Origin: a virus | Direction: 5' to 3' (one strand) | Virus record (IMG/VR): IMGVR_UViG_3300042923_000504 | Location: 1 to 39,849 of that record | DNA length: 39,849 nucleotides | Shown here: positions 1 to 5,648 of the stretch, piece after piece | How the letters are laid out: the number at the start of each line of letters is the position of its first letter | How positions within the stretch are numbered: the first letter of the stretch is position 1 | Notes under the pieces: generated by a model | Database searches by the model: none | Seen by the model: only the letters and a program-made list of their open reading frames with translations | What the model was told of the DNA's origin: nothing | Position numbers and translations under genes: made by a program

Positions 1-127
1 CTCATTCTTTGGTTCTTCTTTCGGCAACAGATCTGTGAGTGACTTCATAACTTGAACATGATTTTTTATCATTGTGTTATACACTTCTACAGCTGATGAC
101 TTCTTCACACCAAACTGATTAGCACCA
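1..127. repeat. Exact terminal overlap, copy 1 (circular-assembly joint)
   Basis: These 127 bases are identical to the last 127 bases of the window. They lie inside the small terminase gene, whose frame runs from base 327 down to base 1 and continues without a break at 39722. The plain reading is a circular assembly with an unclipped overlap. A length of 127 is also a common assembler k-mer, so a real packaged direct terminal repeat is not supported. Confidence 0.93.
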
Positions 128-327
128 TTCTGGTATTTTTCAGTCACGCCATTTTCATTTATCTCATCCTGCAGATCCTCAAGAGTAATGGCCATAAAAG
201 CTGCGTTTTTTATGAGTGAAACCACTGCTTTTTTCTTTTTGTCATCTATGTTTTTCAATAAACCGTTTAATCTGGCTATTTCCTGCTTAATTCGTTTTTG
301 TTTATCCAACTCGGAATTTTCACCCAT
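1..327 (-). CDS. terS: Terminase small subunit (N-terminal 109 codons; continues at 39722)
   Basis: Small terminase, the DNA-recognition part of the packaging motor. The ATG at 325-327 opens a frame (MGENSELDKQ...) that leaves the window at base 1 and continues from 39722 to a TGA at 39687-39689, giving 120 residues. It has a basic helical N-terminus (about residues 8-45). The C-terminal half, with NGANQFGVKKS then a helical NTMIKNHVQVMKSL segment and an acidic tail, looks like P27-type small terminases of Gram-positive phages. It lies directly upstream of the large subunit, with overlapping stop and start codons (ATGA). The assignment rests mainly on position and general composition. Confidence 0.8.
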   Translation of the reverse strand, partial: MGENSELDKQKRIKQEIARLNGLLKNIDDKKKKAVVSLIKNAAFMAITLEDLQDEINENGVTEKYQNGANQFGVKKSSAVEVYNTMIKNHVQVMKSLTDLLPKEEPKNE

Positions 328-479
328 AAAAATCACATCCTCTCCCATTTACTACACCCCTCATGTGAATACCCTATGTATTACGCGAAGGATGTCACAC
401 GGTCTACTACAGCCACGAAATCCACTTTTTGATAGGGGGGCTATGGCCTGTTTTATTCGACAAGCTTCGACAATTTTTG
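328..479. other. Candidate cos/packaging region between HNH and terS
   Basis: About 150 bp without a gene between the HNH nuclease gene and terS. It holds a run of six G (435-440) and short repeats of TTCGACAA(G) at 456-464 and 466-473, with a third copy at 486-494 just inside the HNH gene end. HNH-terS-terL order is typical of cohesive-end phages of the HK97 type, where the cut site lies close to these genes. The exact nick positions cannot be read from the sequence. Confidence 0.4.
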
Positions 480-773
480 TCACACTTCGACAAGATTTCC
501 ATATTCATCAAACCTTGTACCAACCATTGTCACTCCATACTTCTCATGATGTTCTTGGTTATGACAGTCCTGGCATAATAGTTCTAAGTTATGGTAGCTA
601 AGTGTAACCTCTGGATTGTTTATGTTATCAGGTGTTAAGTATTGCTTGTGATGTACAATCTTTCCTACCCCCTGACATCGTTCACATAGTCCATGACGAT
701 AGGTAAAGTATGATTGTCTACATTGCCTCCACTGTTTAGAATTGTAGAACTTAATAGCAAACTCTTTAGCCAT
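480..773 (-). CDS. HNH endonuclease, packaging-associated (97 aa)
   Basis: Small HNH nuclease of the type that assists terminase cleavage at cos in HK97-like phages. Visible elements are FYNSKQW near residue 9, a CERC knuckle near 30, the HNH first histidines in VHHK near 40, and the closing NLELLCQDCHNQEHH around 67-81. So both zinc-binding Cys pairs and the His/Asn catalytic framework are present. Its length is normal for the family. It starts 4 bases after the stop of the preceding 47-codon gene and is followed by the candidate cos region and terS. A homing role is less likely because it is not inserted into another gene. Confidence 0.85.
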   Translation of the reverse strand: MAKEFAIKFYNSKQWRQCRQSYFTYRHGLCERCQGVGKIVHHKQYLTPDNINNPEVTLSYHNLELLCQDCHNQEHHEKYGVTMVGTRFDEYGNLVEV

Positions 774-777
774 CTAA

Positions 778-921
778 TTAATCCTCGTCAATGTAGTCAA
801 CAAGTAGCCAACCATCTTCAGTTACACCAACCACTTTAATTTCCTTTTCAATCGTATAGGATTCGTCCTTAGCTAAATCAACACCGATAATACATTTATA
901 TAGATAATCTTTATTCTTCAT
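778..921 (-). CDS. Small acidic protein, unknown (47 aa)
   Basis: The ATG at 919-921 opens a 47-codon frame ending TAA at 778-780 (MKNKDYLYKC...WLLVDYIDED). It overlaps the end of the upstream 60-codon gene by 11 bases, as is common for translationally coupled phage genes, and the HNH gene follows directly. The composition (alternating hydrophobic strand-like stretches, acidic C-terminus) suggests a small beta-rich fold. I do not recognise a family. Confidence 0.55.
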   Translation of the reverse strand: MKNKDYLYKCIIGVDLAKDESYTIEKEIKVVGVTEDGWLLVDYIDED

Positions 922-1093
922 CAAACTCACCACGTTCAATGGCTTCCTTCCAATACTTAACCTCTTGCCACTTAGCTAATGAGTCAGCCAGTCCTCCACC
1001 TTTATCACGGTCTATCTCATTCTGTAAGGCATTGAACCGTTTAGTCATAAAGTCTAATATCTTTTGCTTACTTATGGTTTCGCCCATCTTCAT
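911..1093 (-). CDS. Small helical protein, unknown (58-60 aa)
   Basis: Charged, mostly helical small protein (ISKQKILDFMTKRFNALQNEI..., then KWQEVKYWKEAIERGEFDEE). Two in-frame ATGs (1093 and 1087) are possible starts. It sits in the packaging-proximal part of the late operon, overlapping a small membrane peptide upstream and a 47-residue gene downstream. It resembles the many unassigned small proteins found beside terminase genes in Bacillus phages. No function can be given. Confidence 0.55.
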   Translation of the reverse strand: MKMGETISKQKILDFMTKRFNALQNEIDRDKGGGLADSLAKWQEVKYWKEAIERGEFDEE

Positions 1094-1157
1094 AGCCTAC
1101 CTTATAGCTTAATCCACTAATAGAAATAAATAAGATAACTCCAATAAGTAAAATCAT
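1068..1157 (-). CDS. Single-span membrane microprotein (29 aa)
   Basis: The ATG at 1155-1157 opens a 29-codon frame. MILLIGVILFISISGLSY is one hydrophobic helix, followed by a short charged tail (KVGYEDGRNHK). It overlaps the start of the next gene. Such single-span microproteins are common in Firmicutes phages, but their roles are usually unknown. It is called on the clear membrane-helix composition and tight packing only. Confidence 0.42.
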   Translation of the reverse strand: MILLIGVILFISISGLSYKVGYEDGRNHK

Positions 1158-1315
1158 TTCCTTCTCACCGCTCCATTAATTCGAGTATAGGTATCTCGAT
1201 GAACGCCCATGATGTTAAGCCAGTCATTACGACTTAGTTTCTCTTCTTGTCTAGGTTTCTTCCTAGGTGACTTATCCTGTTGTTTCTTGGATAAATGATC
1301 AGTTTGTTGTTTCAA
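1154..1315 (-). CDS. Small basic HTH-like protein, TTG start (53 aa)
   Basis: The start is TTG at 1313-1315, preceded by AGGTGAT at good distance; the stop is TGA at 1154-1156. The N-terminal half is strongly basic and polar (KKQQDKSPRKKPRQ). The C-terminal half, LSRNDWLNIMGVHRDTYTRI, reads like a helix-turn-helix (turn at IMGVHRDTY). This would be a small DNA-binding protein at the head of the late operon, downstream of the leader terminator. It may be the first protein made by late transcription. The family is not recognised. Confidence 0.5.
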   Translation of the reverse strand: MKQQTDHLSKKQQDKSPRKKPRQEEKLSRNDWLNIMGVHRDTYTRINGAVRRK

Positions 1316-1488
1316 TACCAATCACCTACTTCATAAAGATAAGCCACCTATTATTACGGAAGATGGCCAACCGTGCCGATCCACATCTTTGCAGCTGGCA
1401 TCACTGACGAAAGGAGGATGAAAGTGAAATTACGATATTCCATGCCAACCAAAACACCGTAACCAGAAGTGGAGTAATCGATATATAG

Positions 1489-1525
1489 AAAAAGACGATA
1501 CTCTGCCCAGGAGTACCGCCTTTTT
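1489..1525 (-). terminator. Intrinsic terminator in late leader
   Basis: On the minus strand: AAAAAGGCGGTACTC, a 7-base loop, then GAGTATCGTC followed by TTTTT. The GC stem pairs fully if two G-U pairs are allowed, and the T run follows at once. It lies about 60-100 bp downstream of the promoter at 1595-1622, so a basal transcript would be about 100 nt. Confidence 0.8.
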
Positions 1526-1550
1526 AGCAACTATTCTACTGTGATCTAGT

Positions 1551-1572
1551 AACTAACCAATATTAGTTAGTT
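1551..1572. promoter_or_regulatory. 22-bp near-perfect palindrome in late leader
   Basis: AACTAAC...GTTAGTT arms around AATATT, with one mismatched pair that becomes G-U in leftward RNA. It lies between the promoter start point (about 1588) and the terminator. It could be an operator or an RNA hairpin recognised by an antitermination factor. Function is inferred from position only. Confidence 0.5.
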
Positions 1573-1594
1573 CGAATGATTTTCACTCGATAGT

Positions 1595-1622
1595 ATCATA
1601 TTAACACGGAATTCCATGTCAA
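1595..1622 (-). promoter_or_regulatory. Leftward sigma-A-type promoter, probable late promoter
   Basis: Minus strand -35 TTGACA (1617-1622) and -10 TATGAT (1595-1600), with a 16-bp spacer. It faces the packaging genes and lies directly after the early operon. Two AAAGTGCAA repeats exactly 11 bp apart abut the -35, which fits an activator binding one face of the helix. The ArpU-like regulator encoded at 2474-2902 is the obvious candidate activator. Confidence 0.75.
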
Positions 1623-1641
1623 AAGTGCAAATAAAGTGCAA
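1622..1641. repeat. Two phased AAAGTGCAA direct repeats at the late promoter
   Basis: AAAGTGCAA at 1622-1630 and again at 1633-1641, an 11-bp period, immediately upstream of the -35 box in leftward orientation. This is a typical geometry for an activator dimer. No protein can be assigned from sequence alone; the ArpU-like protein is a guess from neighbourhood. Confidence 0.6.
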
Positions 1642-1669
1642 ACTTTTACTAATTCGCTATATCATCGGA

Positions 1670-1900
1670 TTACGACATAAGACTTTCTAAGTCTGTGTCA
1701 TCAAAATAAACAAAAGTGTTATCTTCTGGTAAAAATTCAACATTAACTTTTACAGTTTTTTCATCTTCATCATAATACAAGGAGAATACTCCACCCTTTA
1801 AGAACAGGTAATAAACATCATTTTTTAAATCAAGTTTCCTACCGTGTTTTTCCTTTAGTAATAAAGTCAATTTATCTACTACTTTCATTCTCCCCATCAT
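1670..1900 (-). CDS. Hypothetical early-operon protein (72-76 aa)
   Basis: Last gene of the leftward early operon. It is a small alpha/beta protein with strand-rich segments (DVYYLFLKGGVFSLYYDEDEKTVKVNVEFL) and an acidic end (FDDTDLESLMS). The start at 1900 overlaps the preceding stop as ATGATG; a second possible start is the ATG at 1888. I do not recognise a family. The late promoter region begins directly after its stop. Confidence 0.6.
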   Translation of the reverse strand: MMGRMKVVDKLTLLLKEKHGRKLDLKNDVYYLFLKGGVFSLYYDEDEKTVKVNVEFLPEDNTFVYFDDTDLESLMS

Positions 1901-2235
1901 CCTCCTTTGACTTCATTTGGATAAACACTTTTTGTATAAGGTAATTGCCCTGTGTCAGATAAGCCAAAATGACCCATTCTCGACACCATAACAACTGTGT
2001 ATTCCACATCTTGATACTTAACTTTATCACCCTTTAAGATACCGTTATATCCTATGATGCGATGTAAGTCACCATATTCATCAATCGACTCGAGCCCGAT
2101 TGTCTCAATTCCGAATTCATTTTCCTTTGCTAGAAACCATTCAACCGTTCTTTTACCCATAACACATTCACCACAAAATAAGAAATCATCTTTCATGCGT
2201 TTGAATACTTTTTGACAACCTTCACATCTTTCCAT
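1897..2235 (-). CDS. Zinc-ribbon protein, unknown (112 aa)
   Basis: The start is taken at the ATG 2233-2235, nine bases after AAAGG; frames from 2244 add only three residues. The N-terminus carries two CxxC knuckles (CEGC and CGEC, about 20 residues apart), a classic small zinc ribbon. The remaining 80 residues look like a beta-rich domain (GDKVKYQDVEYTVVMVSRMG resembles small SH3-like barrels). It is likely nucleic-acid or protein binding. It is coupled to the following gene by an ATGA overlap. Confidence 0.65.
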   Translation of the reverse strand: MERCEGCQKVFKRMKDDFLFCGECVMGKRTVEWFLAKENEFGIETIGLESIDEYGDLHRIIGYNGILKGDKVKYQDVEYTVVMVSRMGHFGLSDTGQLPYTKSVYPNEVKGG

Positions 2236-2268
2236 TTTCATCATCCTTTATGTCGCAATAGCCTTCGA

Positions 2269-2472
2269 TTACCCATTAAACCGACTACCTCTTTTGCCAT
2301 TCTTATAATGCGGTTTACGATCCTTCTCAGCCTCTTCCTTTAGCTTCCTAATCACTCTTCTAAGGTGTCTGATGGTTTTATCCTTATTGATGTTAGCTCT
2401 TCTCAGCTGCTTATTTTGATTGGTTACATTACCGAGTTTATCTGTCAGTGCTTGATAATCTAAATCGTCCAT
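2269..2472 (-). CDS. Small basic coiled-coil protein (67 aa)
   Basis: The start is set at the ATG 2470-2472, which has GGTGGAG at correct spacing; the TTG at 2487 lies upstream of that site. The sequence is a single charged helix or coiled coil (DKLGNVTNQNKQLRRANINKDKTIRHLRRVI...) with a very basic tail. Similar short proteins follow ArpU-type regulators in Bacillus phages. The function is unknown; RNA or DNA binding is plausible from the charge. Confidence 0.6.
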   Translation of the reverse strand: MDDLDYQALTDKLGNVTNQNKQLRRANINKDKTIRHLRRVIRKLKEEAEKDRKPHYKNGKRGSRFNG

Positions 2473-2473
2473 G

Positions 2474-2902
2474 TTATCTCCACCCAACTACTTCAGCAAT
2501 GGCATAGATAATTTCATCACGCATATTAAAAGCTGTTCTTCGGCTAACAGGTATTTCTCCAGCTATTCCATCCCATGTAAGCGTCTGTGGTTTGGTCCAG
2601 TACTTTAACCTAATTAACTTCTGATATTCCACAGGAAGACTGGTATACACTTTCTGAATGGCATTCGCCACTTCTTCTAATCGATTTAAACGTTTATGAG
2701 TAGCTAACCTCGTTGCGATCCGTTCAGTAGGACTGGAAGGTAAACCACTTCGACCTCCACCGATATTTTCATCATCATTGGACTTGGTAAACATGATATC
2801 TTTACGCAGCTCTTCAATTTCTTTCAATGTATCTTTGTAACTAAATAACTCAGATTCTATATGTTTGAAAGTTGCTTTTTTTAGCTTAGTAGCAATAGTC
2901 AT
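2474..2902 (-). CDS. ArpU/RinA-type late transcription regulator (142 aa)
   Basis: Members of the ArpU/RinA family activate late or packaging genes in Gram-positive phages. This protein has the family's size and layout: a helical N-terminus (residues 5-40), a Gly-rich linker with SSPTERIATRLATHKRLNRLEEVANAI, then a sigma-region-4-like C-terminal helix-turn-helix (LIRLKYWTKPQTLTWDGIA, then VSRRTAFNMRDEI). CAGGAG precedes the ATG by 7 bases. It lies at the end of the early operon about 850 bp before the promoter at 1595-1622, the place expected for a late activator. The DNA target is inferred. Confidence 0.78.
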   Translation of the reverse strand: MTIATKLKKATFKHIESELFSYKDTLKEIEELRKDIMFTKSNDDENIGGGRSGLPSSPTERIATRLATHKRLNRLEEVANAIQKVYTSLPVEYQKLIRLKYWTKPQTLTWDGIAGEIPVSRRTAFNMRDEIIYAIAEVVGWR

Positions 2903-3420
2903 TAGTAAACTCCTGAATCTTGTCTTTGATGATTGATTTTATTCTTATCAAAGTAAGCTTGTTCGATTTGCTCCCATGTAAATCCAAGCATTTCACCTAG
3001 ACCTATGAAATAACTAACCAAATATTCATAATTATCGCGACCGTTATATTCGTTTATCATTGATACATGGTAGAATAACGTTCGGAATTGTTCTGTAATA
3101 TCTTCCTCATAACTCGGAACCCAAGGATCTACTGCTTTAAGTTCAATTCCCAACTCCAAAATAAAATGTAATCCGTCCACAAACTCTTCAAGTAAAGGAT
3201 TATAAAAATCTGCATCCGCTAGATCCATATATGGTCTACGTGATTTTCGTGTGCTCGGTTCTTGATTTTGACTCCAGAACTTAAACCCTCTCCATTCATT
3301 CGCGCATTCACCGAGCTCCACCAGTAAAGCAAGTACTAACTTATTGAATCGGTCTGGTTCGTTATAAGCAATTCTATTCCTAAACACTTTTTGCATTTCG
3401 AATAACTTTGTAAGATTCAT
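2902..3420 (-). CDS. All-alpha dUTPase / NTP pyrophosphatase (172 aa)
   Basis: Dimeric all-alpha dUTPase-type enzyme, which would hydrolyse dUTP or a related nucleotide to keep uracil out of phage DNA. The start is the ATG at 3418-3420 (MNLTKLFEMQ), with GAGGAGGG upstream, overlapping the previous stop; a longer frame to 3540 is only the open reading of the neighbouring gene. The metal-binding helices are visible: LALLVELGECANEWRGFKFW (about 28-47) and LEEFVDGLHFILELG (about 80-95). The length matches the family. Confidence 0.78.
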   Translation of the reverse strand: MNLTKLFEMQKVFRNRIAYNEPDRFNKLVLALLVELGECANEWRGFKFWSQNQEPSTRKSRRPYMDLADADFYNPLLEEFVDGLHFILELGIELKAVDPWVPSYEEDITEQFRTLFYHVSMINEYNGRDNYEYLVSYFIGLGEMLGFTWEQIEQAYFDKNKINHQRQDSGVY

Positions 3421-3683
3421 AACTTCATCCCTCCTCTTCTCACTTTGAAAAGTCCATATTTCATCAAGTAATATCCGACAGTCGAAAAGTCCATTCCTAG
3501 CTTTTCTGCAATCCAATCTTGGGTTTTGCCCATCCCCCAATACTTCAATAACTTTTGAAGATGAATATCACTCCATTTTCGTAAATCAAGCTCCCTCAAA
3601 GCTTCGTACTTGAAGCTAAGAGGGCAATCTTCATAAAGAGCTATTTGCAATAACTGCTTTTTAGTGGCATTTTCCAAATTCAT
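3417..3683 (-). CDS. Sigma-like helix-turn-helix protein (88 aa)
   Basis: Small DNA-binding protein. The C-terminal half, WGMGKTQDWIAEKLGMDFSTVGYYLMKYG, is a good helix-turn-helix of the sigma-region-4/resolvase type. The N-terminal half is helical, with the phage-common pattern KKQLLQIALYEDCPLSFKYEALREL. It is coupled to the dUTPase by an ATGA overlap. A regulatory role is likely, but the target is unknown. Confidence 0.7.
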   Translation of the reverse strand: MNLENATKKQLLQIALYEDCPLSFKYEALRELDLRKWSDIHLQKLLKYWGMGKTQDWIAEKLGMDFSTVGYYLMKYGLFKVRRGGMKL

Positions 3684-3691
3684 TTTCTACC

Positions 3692-3931
3692 TCACCAAAA
3701 CTTATTTAAGTTACGGTAATGCTCATATTTACCTTGTTTCTTTAACTGGTATAATTTTTCGGCTATGGTTGCTTTTGTTCTCCCTAATGCCATTCCGAGT
3801 GTTTCTAGGTCATCTACCCTTTCAAATTTGCAAAGGTACTCTATATCCTCTTCTGACCATTTTGTTCCTTGGTTCTCATGAAAGGCTGGATGATACTTCA
3901 TTCGGCCGCAAGCGTCGTAAACTATATCCAT
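3692..3931 (-). CDS. Myb/SANT-like DNA-binding protein (79 aa)
   Basis: The central part KWSEEDIEYLCKFERVDDLETLGMALGRTKATIAEKLYQLKK reads like a SANT/Myb-type three-helix domain: a conserved Trp, an acidic helix, then a recognition helix GRTKATIAEKL. The start overlaps the end of the upstream zinc-finger gene and is preceded by AAAGGT. Such proteins are common in the middle region of Bacillus siphophages; their targets are not known. Confidence 0.62.
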   Translation of the reverse strand: MDIVYDACGRMKYHPAFHENQGTKWSEEDIEYLCKFERVDDLETLGMALGRTKATIAEKLYQLKKQGKYEHYRNLNKFW

Positions 3932-4668
3932 ACCTTTACAAGTTCCTTTAATGCTCGGCTTTCTTTTTCCAATTTGATTAGCGAGGAATAAACATCAGCA
4001 TGTTTACCTAAAAGATTTTGCAACTCATAATCCTTTTGTTCCAATTCACTTAATACCCTGGCATATTCCTGTTGAGCCCATTCCTTTGCTTTTCGTTCCC
4101 GTTGCAACTCATCACTTAAATCATTAATTAATTGGCGCATTTCAGCGGTTTTATCTTCTTTAGGGGTTTCAGTCTTAGGAGTAGGTTTATTGTCTATTAC
4201 AGGCTTTTCTGAGCATTTACTGGGTGCTTTAATCCCATTGTTCCATTTCCAATTGGCTAATGCAGTTGGCTTAATGCCTTTAATTTCTGCGATTTTTTTA
4301 TCTTTATATCCGCTCAACTTTAAATCGTTGTATTCATCCACAGTGAGATTGATTTTAGCAGCCACTTCCTCTACCTCCTTTTGTTTCTTTTTTGCAAATC
4401 CCCAATTTCGCATGAGTAAGCTAAATTCAGTTTGATCCATTTTGAGCGCCTTGCTAATGGACCGTTTATTCACTTCCATTTCCAATAGAAATGCAATATC
4501 ACTTCGGGTCATATCCTTACCTTTTGCTAATATGTGACTACATTTTTCTACTGGATCACGCTCCAACATCTTTCCTAACCGTTCAATTTCTTCACAGGTA
4601 GAACAGCCTGCACAACCAAAAGGATGCTTGTCCAATAAATCAATGATTTTTAGACGAATGGCTTTCAT
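3922..4668 (-). CDS. Zinc-finger / HTH / coiled-coil phage protein (248 aa)
   Basis: Three parts are visible. An N-terminal Cys cluster (CAGCSTCEEI near residue 19, with a further Cys near 43) suggests a zinc knuckle. The middle region (about 50-155) has two helix-turn-helix-like stretches (MTRSDIAFLLEMEVNKRSISKAL and YKDKKIAEIKGIKPTALANWKW). The C-terminus (about 175-245) is a long charged coiled coil. Similar zinc-finger-containing phage proteins of unknown function occur in Bacillus cereus-group phages. It starts inside the end of the DUF3310 gene (4-base overlap), so the two are co-translated. Confidence 0.65.
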   Translation of the reverse strand: MKAIRLKIIDLLDKHPFGCAGCSTCEEIERLGKMLERDPVEKCSHILAKGKDMTRSDIAFLLEMEVNKRSISKALKMDQTEFSLLMRNWGFAKKKQKEVEEVAAKINLTVDEYNDLKLSGYKDKKIAEIKGIKPTALANWKWNNGIKAPSKCSEKPVIDNKPTPKTETPKEDKTAEMRQLINDLSDELQRERKAKEWAQQEYARVLSELEQKDYELQNLLGKHADVYSSLIKLEKESRALKELVKVWI

Positions 4669-4916
4669 TTTCCTCTCAATCCCATAAGCATTTTCAAGTT
4701 GAACATGGCTTTTTCTAGGTCCTGCATACCACCTTTTTCTTTATGTCGGCTTACATACTTGATGACATTCCCAATGTAGAAGCCCTCAGCTACCGTTACA
4801 TTTGATTCTTTTGGAAAGTGTTTCTCTAAGTAACCATTCACATCTATTTCGTTCTTATGGTAATGCGAGGGCTTATTAACCACATCTTCAAACTTAAGTG
4901 GTTCAATCGTTTCCAT
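4665..4916 (-). CDS. DUF3310 protein, putative nucleotide-kinase-like (83 aa)
   Basis: The hallmark of the DUF3310 family is clear: VNKPSHYHKNEIDVNGYLE, then VAEGFYIGNVIKYVSRHKEKGG, followed by LEKAMFNLKMLM. Members are frequent in Firmicutes phages and are often annotated as nucleotide kinases, though the biochemical evidence is thin. Its size is normal. It sits with the dUTPase and methyltransferase in a block of nucleotide- and DNA-metabolism genes. Confidence 0.85.
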   Translation of the reverse strand: METIEPLKFEDVVNKPSHYHKNEIDVNGYLEKHFPKESNVTVAEGFYIGNVIKYVSRHKEKGGMQDLEKAMFNLKMLMGLRGK

Positions 4917-4919
4917 TGA

Positions 4920-5129
4920 CTAACCTCCTATTCTTTCAAAGCAGTAATCTTTCATTCTGTCATATATCCATCTAGTTTTTTTAGGTGGAACACCATTCTG
5001 TTCCCAGTGACGAAAACTCTGCATATTCACATTTAAATACTTGGCTATTTGCGTTCGATTGGAATGAGTACTTACAAGAACCACATTGAGAAATTCTTTG
5101 AAGTGGTTCCCTTGGATTTCACGTATCAT
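4920..5129 (-). CDS. Helix-turn-helix protein (69 aa)
   Basis: The start is set at the ATG 5127-5129, seven bases after GGAGG; an upstream ATG at 5159 lies before that site. The sequence SNRTQIAKYLNVNMQSFRHWEQNGVPPKKTRWI is a typical Cro/MerR-like HTH with a conserved WEQNGVPP turn. It is probably a small transcription factor in the early operon. Confidence 0.65.
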   Translation of the reverse strand: MIREIQGNHFKEFLNVVLVSTHSNRTQIAKYLNVNMQSFRHWEQNGVPPKKTRWIYDRMKDYCFERIGG

Positions 5130-5174
5130 CACGTATCCTCCTATGTTTGAATTGTTCATAATGAAATTGAAATT

Positions 5175-5321
5175 TTATTGGGTTATATTTAAGTCAGCTT
5201 GACAACTTCTACATAACGGTTGAGTTGTTTCTTTACCGCTAAAATTCCATACAATCGCTTGGTCTGTTTGAATACCACATGGGCATTGTCTTATTTCCTC
5301 GGTTGATTTGATTGCAACCAT
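5175..5321 (-). CDS. Cys-pair microprotein, possible zinc ribbon (48 aa)
   Basis: ATG at 5319-5321, stop TAA at 5175-5177, strong AGGGGGT ribosome site upstream. Two Cys pairs (CPCG near residue 13 and CRSC near 38) could bind one zinc. No family is recognised. It is the first of two adjacent Cys-rich microgenes. Confidence 0.6.
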   Translation of the reverse strand: MVAIKSTEEIRQCPCGIQTDQAIVWNFSGKETTQPLCRSCQADLNITQ

Positions 5322-5347
5322 ATTTATATTTCTACCCCCTATAAAAT

Positions 5348-5491
5348 CTAAGTTTCATTACCGCTTTCATATTCCCGTTGGCATCTATCGCTACAAAAAT
5401 CTTCATTTACAGGAATTTCATTATCGCAATTAAGACAAAAATCCACACAATCTTCTTCGCAACCGCATGAATTACAGTGTTTACATGGCAT
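5348..5491 (-). CDS. Nine-cysteine microprotein (47 aa)
   Basis: The ATG at 5489-5491 follows AAAGGAGGG at good spacing; the stop is TAG at 5348-5350. Nine of 47 residues are Cys (MPCKHCNSCGCEEDCVDFC..., then CLNC and FCSDRC). The last part, NEDFCSDRCQREYE, looks like a treble-clef/MYM-like zinc ending. It probably binds two zinc ions and has no recognised function. Confidence 0.6.
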   Translation of the reverse strand: MPCKHCNSCGCEEDCVDFCLNCDNEIPVNEDFCSDRCQREYESGNET

Positions 5492-5528
5492 CGGTTACCC
5501 TCCTTTATAAAACCGAACTTTGATAGGC

Positions 5529-5648
5529 TTAACTCCAAAGGAAATTTAAGAAATCCTCTCTCGTTTCAAAACCCTGCGTTTTTAAAAATTCATCAATTTC
5601 TTCCTCGTCCTTATGATTGCTATAACAAACAAATTCACCATTTACCAA
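5529..5648 (-). CDS. Possible short acidic protein overlapping the methyltransferase end (39 aa)
   Basis: This frame uses a TTG at 5646-5648 and ends with TAA at 5529-5531. The translated part (GEFVCYSNHKDEEEIDEFLKTQGF...) has a protein-like composition. The start codon is weak and has no good ribosome site. It overlaps the last codons of the methyltransferase in another frame. It could be a genuine coupled microgene or the displaced C-terminus of the methyltransferase after a frameshift. Confidence 0.35.
   Translation of the reverse strand: MVNGEFVCYSNHKDEEEIDEFLKTQGFETREDFLNFLWS

Larger units (their letters stand above)
1316..1669. other. Early/late junction, about 350 bp without a convincing gene
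   Basis: This stretch separates the early operon (ending at 1670) from the late operon. Reading leftward it holds two phased AAAGTGCAA repeats (1633-1641, 1622-1630), a near-consensus promoter (1595-1622), a near-perfect 22-bp palindrome (1551-1572), an intrinsic terminator (1489-1525) and then about 170 bp with only very short frames up to the TTG start at 1315. The arrangement looks regulatory rather than coding. Confidence 0.7.

Noticed and set aside
1-127. Direct terminal repeat of a T7-like packaged genome
   Set aside because: The repeat lies within a gene and its length equals a common assembler k-mer; HNH plus terminase type points to cos packaging.
188-601. 137-codon rightward open frame
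   Set aside because: It runs antisense through terS, the cos gap and the HNH gene, with no ribosome site; a shadow.
1418-1462. Rightward 14-codon frame after a strong AAAGGAGG
   Set aside because: The ribosome-site match is good but the frame is tiny and antisense to the late leader transcript; no promoter seen.
2902-3540. 212-residue version of the dUTPase
   Set aside because: The first 40 residues are the antisense-frame reading of the upstream HTH gene; the ATG at 3420 has a strong ribosome site.
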